From Vandiemenella viatica (lineage: Eukaryota > Arthropoda > Insecta > Orthoptera > Morabidae), in the NCBI GenBank assembly GCA_031002005.1, contig JARYHS010011408.1:216917473-216981472 (forward strand): 64,000 bases of DNA, read 5' to 3'. The translations under genes and the position numbers were made by a program. Below the pieces are notes generated by a model. It was not told the origin of the DNA and made no database searches. It worked only from the letters and a program-made list of their open reading frames with translations. The number at the start of each line of letters is the position of its first letter. Positions within the stretch are counted from its first letter, which is position 1. Shown one piece after another: positions 10,880 through 21,916 of the stretch.

Positions 10880-11520
10880 ACAACTCCTTTAAACTTATAT
10901 CTATTTTGAGAGATCCAAAATATATTGGTCGGAAATCGGACCCATGAAGTTGGGAGAACCGGAAAGGAGGGGGTGGGGGGAAAGGTATATCCAGCGATGT
11001 CCAGTGTAGTTCTTCAAAATTTTTATCTTGCTGGTAGTAGTGTGGGTCTAAGCTTTATCGGATGCTGATGGCCGAAATTTGTGTGTTTTTGTCATACAGA
11101 ATTCTGTGATCTCACCTGAGACTTCATAGTATACAGCGTTGGCGATTCACTGTTCAAACAGAAACTGTTCGTACACAACACCTTTATTAACTCAAAACAC
11201 AACTTACCAACAGACAAACGGTTGTCGCCTTTACTAGTGCTGCCTATCCTTCTGCATGTCTTTGCAGTGTTACCTTCTTTTTTTGAGAAGTATGGAGGTA
11301 GGCATATATAACAGTTACACATCGCTTGTGACAAAACTCATCATAAAAGAGATTCGTTCTTATGCATAGGACTGCAAGAGCATCTGAGAAATTTCAGGCC
11401 TTTGAGTCTCCTTGCTTTCATTCAACATTCATGGCACCCACCTTCAATAGATTTCGGGCAGATACAACCCATTTTTAAAGATTTTCTGTACAGTTCTATA
11501 GCTAACTCTAGTTCCTGATA
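10880..11520. other. Unassigned stretch
   Basis: Contains a G-rich run near 10963-10982. No gene or element is recognised. Confidence 0.35.
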
Positions 11521-12305
11521 GTGGCCATTCCTAAATTACGTTACACGTTAAGGGGGAGGGAGGGGTCAACAAAGTGTGACATCATGTTACAAGGGAGGAC
11601 GAGTCATAAGCTTCATGACGTCACATGTATAATTTGTATCACCTTTTGGAAGGCGATACACCGGAAGTCTAATACCGCCTTTGAGTCTTTGACAAAATAT
11701 GACTTCTGCATACTTATTCAAATGAATGTGTGGCATCTGTGTTCAATATCTTTCATCATACAAAACCAATAACCAACACAAGCACTGACATAAGAGGCAA
11801 CACGCGGTTTTGTCCATCACGAAGATTCGTCCTCAAAGAATTGCAGCTAGACGTGACAGCAAAGTTATTTGTTTGATAAACGATGACGAAGACGATGTTA
11901 TACAGTTGCATAAAGAAGATGTTGGCACATCGAAAGTTCCTAACGTTATCCAATCTGAGAACTAGTTGGCTGCTATGCCAGTCATGAATGATACAAAGGA
12001 ATGAGTTCAAAGTCCATGGACACAGGATAATTAAATTTTCTATCACTTATTTTAATTGTTATGTTTTGTCAGTTATTTAAAATGTTTGATTTATTGTTGA
12101 TTTTATGGAAAATATTTTTAAATAGAAATGTATCAATAATTTTGGAAGTGCTATTTTAATTTAATAATAAATTTTAAATTATGTGGCGTCACACCATGGG
12201 AGGGGGATCACACAAATGTTACCACCTGTGACAAGGAGCGAGGGGAGGGGGGAGAAGGCTAAACAAATCATGAAATTTGTGTTACGTAATTTATTAACTG
12301 CCCCA
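11521..12305. mobile_element. DNA transposon with G-rich subterminal repeats
   Basis: The ends are imperfect inverted repeats (CCTAAATTACGTTACAC at 11530 against the complement of GTGTTACGTAATTTATT near 12280). Each is followed inward by a G-rich segment and by GTGTGACATC or GGCGTCACACC. The centre holds a possible coding remnant on the plus strand (IAARRDSKVICLINDDEDDV, about 11835-11895) that I cannot assign to a transposase family. The target duplication is unclear, so the superfamily is open. Confidence 0.6.
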
Positions 12306-12670
12306 TACTGTGAAGAGTTATATTTTCGCTCCGCCAGTTTAGTCTCAAATTTTCAAATTTGTTTACTGTTTGATGCTCGTTATGGGACAAAAAATCTGAG
12401 TGAGTCCGTTCTTCACAGAAGAGCTGACGCCACTTCTACACTTCAGGATTCTTAAGTGCATCAGTGTCGAACTGTACACACAATGTGCGCAAAATACCTA
12501 CTGCTTAAAATCTTCATATAGGAAAATAATAATAATAATAATTATTACGCATTGCGCTGTGGGCACATTAACCTTGTGTTCACTTGTCGTGCTAAGAAGT
12601 AGACAAACTACTGATAAAAATAAGAGTGCCAAAGCACGCATACCAATCACACACTGTTGCCGCATTATGA
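12306..12670. other. Unassigned stretch with AAT microsatellite
   Basis: Holds an AATAAT simple repeat at about 12524-12543. No gene is recognised. It ends at the TA target site of the next mariner. Confidence 0.4.
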
Positions 12671-12674
12671 GATA

Positions 12675-13528
12675 CAGGGCGTTCGCCGGGAAACGCAACC
12701 CACTGTTAGCGCTACAAGGAAGAAACTGCTCCCGGCGAGCGAGCGCTCAGTTTCCGGCATTGTTCGACCGTCGGCCGCGGACTACTTCATAATAATTACG
12801 CTTCATAAACTTCATAAACTTGTGTGCTAAGCATTTAAATGTGACGTAATTCATTAGCTTACCTTATAAAAGATGCTGGAAGTGTTGACCCTCTTGTGTA
12901 ATGCACATTTCACATCTTCTGAACATATTTCGAGACACACGCTGCCCTAACTGACTTAATGATTTTTTGGGTGACTGTTCTAGTCGAAAAGCGATATCGT
13001 CAATTTTCTCCTCTGTGAGAATACGGTTGACCGACAGTCTCTTTTTGTTAAAAAATGAACCCGTTTCTCTTACTTTTTTAACCAGACGCAGAATTGTTGA
13101 TTTAGCTGGCAGTAAAGCGCCAGGAAATTCGCGACGAAATTTACTGCGACACTTTTTAAACGACTTCTTCTTCACATATGTATCGTAGAGAAATATTCTT
13201 TGTTGCAAACTGTAACGTACCATAATTTTACTCACACTCAAACACGGTACAGATTAATAAGAGTATGAAGCCCCAAACCAGCCAAACCGCAAAGAAACGT
13301 TTATTCACAACACTGATTAATAAGAGACTGAAGTCACAAACTATCTACAATGCAAAGAAACCGTTCTTAACAATGTAAGGGTCACTGCACTGCACTGTTG
13401 GGGCAGCGGAGGTGTTAAACAGTGCGGTGATTCACGGTGCCGTGTGGCGGGAGCTGCTGGCGCGACTGACCGAGTAAGTTGCCGACGGCAACAGACTGGG
13501 AGGGTAGCGTTTTCCGGCGAACGCCCTG
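12675..13528 (-). mobile_element. Mariner-type DNA transposon, internally deleted (854 bp)
   Basis: Inverted repeats of about 26 bp (CAGGGCGTTCGCCGG at the left, complement at the right end) are bounded by TA at 12673-12674 and 13529-13530. Between them on the minus strand is a transposase frame with its catalytic middle removed (12864-13241). The two ends differ from those of the elements at 3635 and 55634, so this is a separate family. Confidence 0.88.
12864..13241 (-). pseudogene. Deleted mariner transposase (open frame, N- and C-termini fused)
   Basis: A 125-codon frame with no internal stop. The N-terminal ~85 residues match the DUF4817 helix-turn-helix region: VRYSLQQRIFLYDTYVKKKS, then the FRREFPG and LTEEKIDDIA segments. 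After SLSQLGQRVSRN the frame passes straight into FRRCEMCITQEGQHFQHLL, the extreme C-terminus of this transposase group. About 200 residues holding the catalytic Asp residues are missing. I take the start at the methionine in MVRYSLQQ as the natural one (the frame is open 4 codons further upstream). The product would be a DNA-binding domain with no catalytic activity, possibly able to bind the element's ends. Confidence 0.75.
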
Positions 13529-13530
13529 TA

Positions 13531-13772
13531 TAAGCGTCATGCACCTATATGAATCTGCTCTGGTTTTATCATGTAGTGGTTCAAGAAAATTGGAAAACTA
13601 TATCTCTCTAGTCGCAGCGGAGTATTGTATCTAGTTCATGCCGCTCATACGATATATTTTATGCTTGCTTTAGCTGAAAAATTTCCCTTCCTTTTTTTAA
13701 AGTAGAAAACTGTACTGATAAATGTCAACACTACTGCGATATCGGTGTGAGGGTGAGTGTTGCGTGTTGCAG
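13531..13772. other. Probable P450 intron end
   Basis: Short stretch ending in a pyrimidine/G-rich tract and the AG acceptor at 13771-13772. Nothing else is recognised. Confidence 0.5.
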
Positions 13773-13882
13773 TGCTGCAGGACCTGGGTCGCACGGCGTA
13801 CCCCATGTGGGGCTCTGTGTTCCGCGTGTGGGCTCCTTTCTTCGTGCCCATCATCGTCATCATAGAGCCGCAGCACGTCCAG
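13773..13882 (+). CDS. Cytochrome P450 exon (CYP4-like, N-terminal beta-1 region)
   Basis: The exon encodes LQDLGRTAYPMWGSVFRVWA followed by PFFVPIIVIIEPQHVQ. This is the first beta-sheet segment after the membrane anchor, where CYP4 proteins carry the pattern YGxVFRxWxGPxxxVxxxDPxDVE. The donor GTAAGT at 13883 is strong and phase 0. The acceptor is AG at 13771-13772 (phase 1), or alternatively AG at 13779-13780 (phase 0). In a CYP4 gene the next exon should lead into the S-G-E-K-W segment, but no such exon was found in the remaining 50 kb. A copy of that later exon lies upstream at 1047. The Trp in place of Tyr before Gly (MWGSVF) and the loss of the usual Gly-Pro are mild oddities. No stop or frameshift. 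Confidence 0.8.
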
Positions 13883-13888
13883 GTAAGT

Positions 13889-14496
13889 CACAATGCACGA
13901 CAAAAACTCAAAAGAATTGTCTCGGTAACAATGTGTACCTAGACAAATAGAAAAAATAAACATGAGCAGAAAAGTAAAAATTCTTCATATGAATCCAAAT
14001 TTGGTGACAAAGACTGGTTTATAAATAAAATTTGCTGTTGAAACAGTCATGCAGAGATGGTTCGATTAACGAAATGTGCAACATATAATAGTGTTGTCCT
14101 ACAGTTAAATTAATGTAATAATAGCGCTAACAGGAAATTACATATTTTCTCACTCGCATCCGTGTCACAATCGCTTTAATTGCTAGGTAGCAAGCAACAA
14201 AAAACTTTTTTTCAGAACGGCAGGGGAATTTTTTAAAAACTTAGACGGTAAAACAGTATAACCGATGCTATTGTGACCCAGAGATGTAAGTAACCCAATA
14301 TGTTTCTTCAAACAATTAAATTCAGACGATATTTGTTTGTTGAAAATATTTTTCAGGCTGAAGCCGGGTACCATTTCACTACGTGTCTTCCATGTTATAC
14401 ATATATATATACATAAACTAAAAATTTAAGCAATACAGTAATTCTGCCAGCGGTAGGATTTAAAAACACTCATTTCACTATTATAAATCCATATTT
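13889..14496. other. Probable P450 intron, unassigned
   Basis: Follows the splice donor at 13883. Contains a short AT dinucleotide run near 14399-14412. No gene or recognised element. Confidence 0.4.
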
Positions 14497-14701
14497 TTTA
14501 TTATTATTGCTTTACGCCTCGTCGACGGCTAAGGTCATTAGAGGCGGGATGGGACTGGGAACAAGGAATGGGAAGGAATTCGGCCATGGCCTTTTTGAAA
14601 GAAGCATCCCGCCATTCGCCTGGAGTGATTTTGGGAAACCATGGAAAACCCAAATCTGGATGCCCGGACGGGGATTCGAACCCGCGTCCTCCCGAATGCG
14701 T
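14497..14701 (-). mobile_element. SINE-1 copy (subfamily A), 5' truncated
   Basis: Minus-strand copy with an AAT-type tail (14497-14509), the 3' stem CGCCTC...GAGGCG (14516-14550), the body GAATTCGGCCATGGCC and box B GGTTCGAATCCCC. It stops at the GAATGCG of the tRNA part. A probable target duplication is AAATCCATA (left) against AAATCCGATA (right, about 14704-14713). Confidence 0.85.
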
Positions 14702-14713
14702 TAAAATCCGATA

Positions 14714-17050
14714 CAAACTAACATATTAAGTCAAACTGCTGACTGAAGTATATTTATGAAGCTCCATTGAAGCTTCTGTTTAGGAAGTAAACGGAAACAA
14801 AATTTAATAAGCTGAGAATTTTTTCATGACTAATTTCTCCAAAACCAACGAAATTTTCTGGCGTAATATCTGTCGAAGACGTATCTAACCTCATACTGTA
14901 ATGAGTACTATGTAGAAAATTAAACAAATGTCTAATGTGAGATAAATGTACTGTGAAATTTGGAAATTTTTCAAACTTTTATCTCCTGGTATCCCATTTC
15001 AATCTTTCATTTACTTTTTAGCAGCTCAGTATAGCAAACAGCTTGTCACATTGTTCTTCATACTACTGGAAGTACGTATATGTTACCATCTGTGAACAGA
15101 TTAAGTTTTATTACGTCTCTTTCGTGTATATTTTTTCGTGAAACTTGAAATTTTATAGAAGGATACCGGATTCTATTGTAACAATTGAGTAAATGTTAGT
15201 TGAAAAACCGGTTATAAGTCACGATCAGCTCAGCCGGCACGAAACCGGCAGGCCTACATCGCACATTTGCCACTTTTACATAAGTTCAGTATCAAAGAGC
15301 TTTAAAGACCTCATCCAAACTTCTGGAGACATTACCCTTCTAATTATTAATTAGATACATGTATGAACGATCTTCGTACAGTACATAGTAATATGCCTGT
15401 CTATCCAGTGTTCTTCCCTAAGAAAGGTTTAAATGGCTGCTCTCCAAGCCCTTGTAAGCTTTCTGGCTAATTATGGATTTTGATTATTAGAAAAGTCCCT
15501 TACTCGACACACACATATTCATTGATCAAATAAAAGGTTCTTTATGCCGCGGCCGCCAGGTTTAGGTATTACCTTTCGTCGGATTACTAAATGATAAGCT
15601 CACATACTTTAGAATGGACAGATATACCAAACTTTATTGAGTTCATAAACTTAAGCTTTCACACCGACAGAAAATACCACCACCAAATCAATATTCAAAT
15701 AAGGAATCAGACTCTTTTTCCGAGAATTGCAGACTCGTGGGACAAAAGGAATTAAATTGTACAAACTCCCACACTCTCCACAGTACTCATAACACGTCCA
15801 CAGTCACTTGAGATCGCTGCACTCCATGCAAAACCGTTAATATAACACATTACTAGTTTCCACGTTACACTCCGCCAAATCTTCTCGTCTTTTCACAATT
15901 TCTATAATTACGACCGAAATGTTCCCGCGTCGACAACTAAACTTGACGGCGGTCAACGATACACACACACACACCAAAGATAGCCCCACACTGGCTTACT
16001 ACGCCGGCCACAGATACTCTTGCATGGCTCTGACGAATGTTATGTTAGACACTGTTTAACATGGAGAGTAATACGATGCACTACAAGGAAAATATTAATC
16101 TGATAGCATCCCGTTACTTTCCACATTTATTTGAGGGATGTTGTTTTTCAATCTGTATGCGAACGTGTAACTATGTTGTGTGACTGATAAGTGTGTTTTT
16201 GCTTGTACAATGTGCAGATTATTAAAGACTGGAGACCGTCTTAGAATTCGGTTTGATTACTGAGGAAAAACGCCCAAAACCGCATGCAGGATGGCCGGTA
16301 TGCTGGGATCAGGACTCGATCCAGTGTAGTGACGTCTCCAACCACACTGGCAAGTCCATATCAGGTGGTTCATACGAACTGATCCTCATTTTGATATAGT
16401 CAGAAACTTTCGTAAAATTAAAATCCATTCTTTACTATGCTGCTAGATTTACATGAAGTTTTCGTTCCTTGTTCCTGTTTGTCCATCATCTCCACTATTT
16501 GCCTGACTTTGCTTTGGCTTTTTTTACTGACCACAATACGCAAAAAGTAACAAAAGATTAAATCAAAATTGTCACGCAGTGTTTTAGACCATTGGTAGTC
16601 ATCCTGGTCCTTACCCCCCCCCACCCCCCCCCCCCAAGTGGGCGTTCCCGTCTTTCATCGTGCGAGGTACGCGTTCAGTCCGACACTGAAGCACTTTCGT
16701 TTTTTAAATTTAATTGACTTATAAAAAAAACTTTTCAAGAAATTTAATGACGTGAATTTTGAGCTTCAAGGATATAGAAAAAATCTTATAGGTTGTCAAA
16801 ATATTGTGTCATTTTCTTGTCTTCGTTATAATCTATTGAAAAGAGAATTTTATCATTTTCCTGAATTGTCACCGATAAAACATAATATTACTCCAGAGGA
16901 TATTGACACATTCAGTAGCCACCTCAACGAACCAGTTGAACATGGAAAAAACGAATTGAAGATATTTTAAAATCCTTTTACGGATATAAGTTGCCAAGAA
17001 AAACTGTAAGAAATTGGTAAAAGGTAAAAGTAGTGGGTTTTTACATATTT
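14714..17050. other. Unassigned 2.3-kb stretch
   Basis: No gene is recognised. Features of note are a NotI-like GC patch near 15547 (GCGGCCGCCAGG), an AC repeat near 15961-15974, C-rich runs at 16613-16636, and a possible decayed tRNA-like segment near 16286-16325 (GATCAGGACTCGATCC). Confidence 0.35.
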
Positions 17051-17119
17051 CAAGCCGTATTCCCGTAGGATTAGCGGAGGTAGAGCACCGCATTCCTATT
17101 TTCTGACCGTAGAAACTAG

Positions 17120-17660
17120 GGAGCGTCCATTAATTACGTGAGGTTAAATTGGGGGGGGGGGAGTGCCAACGAAATCTTCTCGAAATCTCATCAAGGGAGA
17201 AAAGGGGGGGGGCAACGGAAATCTCACGTGAGGTTTTGAAATTCTTGTGGGATTGTAGAGCTAAAAAGAAAAAAAAAGATCTACAAATTACACGAATGTC
17301 GACTTTAGGGGGGTATTTCGTCGAAAAGTGGGGGTATAGCCGCCATTGGAAGCATGAAACCTAAAAAAAAGGTCTCAAAAAGTAATCGTAGGCTTTCGCG
17401 GCCAGAGTCAGTTGATTCTTGGCTGTCCGGGTGGCCCCGTGTCATGTTCATTGTAGCTGACATTTCGACCCTCATTCTGGGGTCTTCTTCCAGGAAACAT
17501 GCCTCAAAAGGTTACGAGGTCGATTAGTAGGGGGGGGGGCCTCCTTCAAAATCTCACGGCATTTTAGAGGGAGGGGGTTGGACCAGATCTCACGAAGTCT
17601 CATCAGAAAGGGGGGGCCGGAATTCCGTAAAAACACCTCACGTAAATAATGGATGCCCCT
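17120..17660. mobile_element. G-rich MITE with 4-bp target duplication (copy 1)
   Basis: The ends are inverted repeats (GGAGCGTCCATTAATTACG at the left, complement-like CGTAAATAATGGATGCCCCT at the right). CTAG flanks both sides (17116-17119 and 17661-17664). Internal poly-G runs alternate with 'aaatctcac' motifs on both arms, so much of the element can fold back. A separate repeat (17384-17530) interrupts the right half. A second copy lies at 27416-27697 and a fragment at 61383-61470. Confidence 0.75.
17384..17530 (-). repeat. Repeat with CTGGAAGAAGAC...GTCGAAATGTC motif, inserted in MITE
   Basis: On the minus strand the motif GAAGAAGACCCC...GGGTCGAAATGTCAG is present, followed by CTGGCCGCGAAAGCCTACG. 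This hairpin-like motif (GAAGAC stem, then CGAAA) recurs in many invertebrate repeats, including Penelope-like elements. The insertion splits the G-rich MITE between 'ggtctcaaaa' and the next poly-G run. The family is not determined. Confidence 0.5.
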
Positions 17661-17882
17661 CTAGAGTGGACATGCCGTGGTCAGTAAAAAGGTCCGGCCC
17701 TTTTCCTTAACTTTCCGACGGAGCTTCCCTCACAGTACTCAAATGATAGCGGACTGGGTGGGCCCGGAGTGTAGGGGCGTTCCGGGCGTTCAGCCTCGGG
17801 GAGAAATCCTCGGCTTCGTCGGTATTCCGGGACGTAGTAAGACGCTCTACCGCCTGAACTACGAGGCCGCCTTAAGAAATTC
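17650..17882 (-). mobile_element. Probable third tRNA-derived SINE family (SINE-3)
   Basis: Read on the minus strand it starts GGCGGCCTCGTAGTTCAGG and continues CGGTAGAGCGTCTTACTACG, which has the form of a tRNA D-arm and box A. The box B region is degenerate. The body is GC-rich and unlike SINE-1 and SINE-2. Only this copy is recognised, so the family assignment is tentative. Confidence 0.5.
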
Positions 17883-17889
17883 GATATGA

Positions 17890-18750
17890 TGATAAGAGTA
17901 AATATAAATTCGATAATGGTGGTTAAGAAAATCTGTCTTACGTCTAAGTATGTGGTAAATGATATTCAGTTTACTGATACCTTTCCCTATCCCATAACTC
18001 GTGTAATCAGACTTTAATGCTATTAATCATATTATGGACAAAGAAACAATTACCTAAATATTTTTGAAAGAGGAAACCTTCGTTAGTTTCTTACAAAAAT
18101 TGGGCCAGATATCCGATATTTAGTTGCGGAGCATCAGCGTCAGGGATCCCATTAATAAATTAAATATTTAAATTTAATTTCAACAGGATTCATGCTTCTA
18201 CGTACGCAAAGTGTAAATAAAAATATAGATTTCACCATAGTAAGTCGTTTTATAAATATTTATTCTGTGAAACGTGGTGAAAGTCCGTCATAATGAACTA
18301 GGTAAGTAAATATTATTCACTTTAAGTTTTTTTTTATACCAATCTACGAAAAAAGATAAGAAATAAATAAGGTCTTTTTTTGTGTCGATGCTGCTTGTTG
18401 GACGTTGTAATGGCTATTAACATCCTAAGCCAGTAACGTTCAAGCTCCAGTGAATCTCGATAGTGAGCAGACATTGGTTATCACTTATCATTAGTTCACG
18501 CGTTCCTCAGGCGGTTTTCGTAAGTACTCTGTGCTCAAGGGGCGGCGACTGAGGCCGTCTGTTGGAAGGTAATGAAGCGTCATAGACTGCAAGGCCGGTC
18601 ACGCCCCCACGGCATTCCCAGCGGAGCAATCGAGCGGTTATATTGGCCTCCGATTGCAGATAACTAGTATAGAGGTGAGAGGTCGGTGCCTGTAAACATA
18701 CGCTGTCCTTGGAACACATATAAACAAACATGCTTATTCATTGTTGTGCA
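17890..18750. other. Unassigned stretch
   Basis: No gene is recognised. The GC content rises between 18530 and 18620 without a motif that I can name. Confidence 0.35.
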
Positions 18751-18838
18751 CCCACTTTAGTAAAATGTTTTGTGCCTGGAGACTGGGCTCACCTCAGTGG
18801 TTCGACGACCTTCGGCGAGTCTCAATAACGCCCGAAGT
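18751..18838 (+). repeat. Dispersed repeat R (copy 1)
   Basis: Shares CCTGGAGACTGG, CTTCGGCGAGTCTC and GCCCGAAGT, in the same order and spacing, with the complement of 37741-37830. It is probably one end of an unidentified transposon. Confidence 0.6.
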
Positions 18839-19640
18839 TTTAGTTACACTGACTGCCACCGCAGCGCTGCTTGTCAATCCATGAAATTTCAAACTAATAG
18901 CTGCATTGACTTTATTGGCGCTTATATTATCAAACAAAGTGTAAATAACAAATAAATAAACGGATTTTATTTTATTTGCACTTACATTGTTAAAGGAAAC
19001 TGCAACTGCGATGTCGATTAAGAAGCAATTGTGTGTCGTGTAGCGGATACAAATATTACTATAATGCGAGGTAGAGATATAAAAAAAAAATATAATGTGA
19101 GGTTCGTTTACATTTACATGTTGATTTTTGTTCATTTAAATACTTGATGTAAAAATTCAGGTAAGGACAAGAGCATCCGATGGTTAAGCTCTATTGTTTG
19201 TAGCAGTTACTCGAATCAAATGGCAGCATAACCACAGAAGTTTTTTTGATAGAAGAAACAGGGAAGTTTATTAAATCTCAGAGTAATTTTACACGAAACG
19301 AAGGTAAATCACGATATATCTCAACAAAATTTATAATTGTTATTTGTTTTACTTAGAACTATCTGTCATTCAAAAGCAAATATAGTTATACTCCAAGCAT
19401 CTAATGAGAGAAAGTTTAATCACATCACGAAATATATCAATAAAAAGTTAATGATTAATCGCTATTCGTTTTTCCGTAGAAAGCTTTACAGAAAAATTCC
19501 TACTACCACCCGTTATCTTTGACGGGCGTTTAAACTGGTTTTAGATAAGCGGATAATTTAAGTTTTTCAGTCTCCAAGCGCAATCAATGATCTTGTACGT
19601 ACCGAAAATTTCTTCGCTAAAATTGGGCCAACCTGAAGCA
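18839..19640. other. Unassigned stretch
   Basis: AT-rich, with no gene or repeat recognised. Confidence 0.35.
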
Positions 19641-20760
19641 TTCGAACCAGGATACCTAACCTCTTTTGTGGTTAAGATTTTTCACCAAAATTCATACCAT
19701 CTTGAAATTTTTCTTCACTAATATAACGCCTGCAGTTATTAATAATCGCCGTGTTGAAAAGCCATCCCATAATAATACCGGTTGTATGCAAGGCTGTGTC
19801 ATTTTTCCCACGTTGTTCTCCCTATCTGCCTCTGGAATACAGATTAACTACAGAATGGATGCAAAACTTTTTAATCTGAGCAGACTAAAGTTTACGACTC
19901 GAACATCTTCTGCAGCGATAGTTGAGCTATAGTATACAAATGATATTGCAGCTGAAGCACATGACTTGTGACTATCTCAAATGCCTTTGCTACTGCATAC
20001 AAGAAGATAGGTCTTATACTGAACACAGGTAAAACCAATATTCTTTCTCAACCAACTGCAGAGGAAGGACAAAGAAAGAGCAATATTACCATCGACGGGG
20101 CGAGATTACAAGTTGTAAAAATCTTCCCCTACCTAGGCAGTACCCTCTTATCAACTGCAAACACTGATTCAGAAATCCAGTACAGAATCAACCGTGCTAG
20201 AGCATCCTTTGCTGAACTAACATCAAGATTTTTTAAGAATTATGTCGTAAAAACCGTAACTAAGATCCTTGTGCAATATTCTGTTGGAAATCCAACGGTG
20301 CATTACAAATCTAAATACTCGATATGTGACATCCTAAGTCATTAGCGCAATATCAATGCCCGAGAAAAATCCTTCAAGTAACATGGTAGGATAGAAGCAC
20401 TAACATCAGAATCTCTGAACAAGCCCAGTCCTCCAGCATAGAATCGATAAGAGTAAAGCAACAGCAGTGATAGGTCATCCACGTGGGCCGAATGCCCGAC
20501 AACCACATTCCTAAACAAGTGTTCTACTCGGAGCTAACGGCAGCTAAACACTACGTTGGTGGTCAGAGGAAGCGCTTCGAGGATCCATCAAGGCTAGTAT
20601 GAAAATGTGGCACATTAACTATAACAGATAGGAAACTTCTGCCCTTGACCGCTCATCCTGGAGGTCACTTGTTCATCATGGAACCATGTAATTTAAAGAA
20701 AATTGACAACGATCAGCGAATGAGAAGAGGCAGTGCAGAAAAAACGTAAACAGACGATGA
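19640..20760 (+). mobile_element. LINE relic (reverse transcriptase C-terminal half)
   Basis: Non-LTR retrotransposon remnant with many frameshifts. It covers the palm/thumb and the C-terminal region of the reverse transcriptase. The order of motifs follows widespread invertebrate LINEs whose protein ends with a GH..RM..RIPKQ..YGEL motif. No endonuclease or 5' part is present. Confidence 0.75.
19780..20600 (+). pseudogene. Reverse transcriptase fragment
   Basis: Readable pieces are a CMQGCVIFPTLFSLS segment (the conserved RQGC..SP..F), a YTNDIAAEAHD near 19935, where the catalytic YADD Asp pair is altered, then KIGLILNTGKTNILSQP and the open frame at 19968-20345 with FPYLGSTLLSTANTDSEIQY. 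It ends with VIHVGRMPDNHIPKQVFYSE (20465-20530) and GGQRKRFED. Stops and shifts between pieces show it is dead. Confidence 0.75.
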
Positions 20761-21915
20761 AAAATGGCAGGACATCGCCATCCTTCTCGCGTTGCAGTAA
20801 GTTGAGTACTTCTCATATTGGCCTCCACATAAAGAATTGTTTTATTTAGAAGACCAACCAAATCAATATCGAGTCTTTGCTATGACTGCCAGACGATAAA
20901 ATCCGTAGTTATATTACAGTAACCAATTTCATCGAACAGTTAAATCTGGTGAGTAAAAGCAGTTAACAAATTTTATTGGGTTATTTATGGCAATTGCACT
21001 GACATCGTAATTTCATCTCGACAGAACGTAGTAATTAGCCGTAAGCGCTTACAGCTGAATCGTTTACTTAATTATCACAGGATTTGAAGGTTCAGCCTAA
21101 AATCACCCCCGGAGAATGAAACAGCCACAGATAGCTCCCGAGACAAATCCAGGTTCTCAAAGGTTACAGTATGAAGTAATAAGATTAAAAATGATAATGT
21201 AGATTTATATGAAAATCCCATACTTGTAATGAACTATCCAATAAGAATAACACTTTTATATGTATTTATTACGGCGGTCTCTGTGCTAAAATATATGCAG
21301 GATAGCGATCTATTCACTTTACGTGCACTTCTTCCCAATAAACAGGGACAACTTTGATGAGTTGAAATAAGAACACCAAAGTTTTTTAGATGTTTGCCTC
21401 AAATGAAATACAGTGGATCGCGTGTCTTCGTATTCTGTAAACAACTATGAACAAAAAACTGGTTACAGCATACACGGTCCGATAATTGTATAATGACTTC
21501 AAAAAAAAGAAATGTTTGAGTAGAACAGGTTTGCTATTATTATTATTATTTTAAAAATACATCTTCTTTCTTCTTTACAGTCAGTGTCACGATTTAACAG
21601 ACAGAACAAGAACCAGTTGATGCCTTCTTGTGGGATAGTACGAAGACTTAACTTATAATGAAGTCATTTCAGTACCAACTCAGTTTTGGGGAACAAGTAA
21701 AATTGGCAGAAGTACGAAAATTAGATTACAAAACGAAATCAGAAGAAAAATTTCTGTTCAGCTAATTATTTGTGAACAAATGCTATATTGTGCAGAAGAA
21801 ACAACTTCATAAGATACGAGTAAATACTGACTTCCTATCATTGCTACTTCAAAGGTTGTTATATTTCCAGGTTATAGGTAAATGTTGACCTTATGGATGC
21901 CACGGACTGTTTCAT
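20760..21915. other. Unassigned stretch
   Basis: Holds a TTA repeat near 21535-21551 and no recognised gene. Part may be 3' flank of the LINE relic. Confidence 0.35.
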
Positions 21916-21916
21916 T

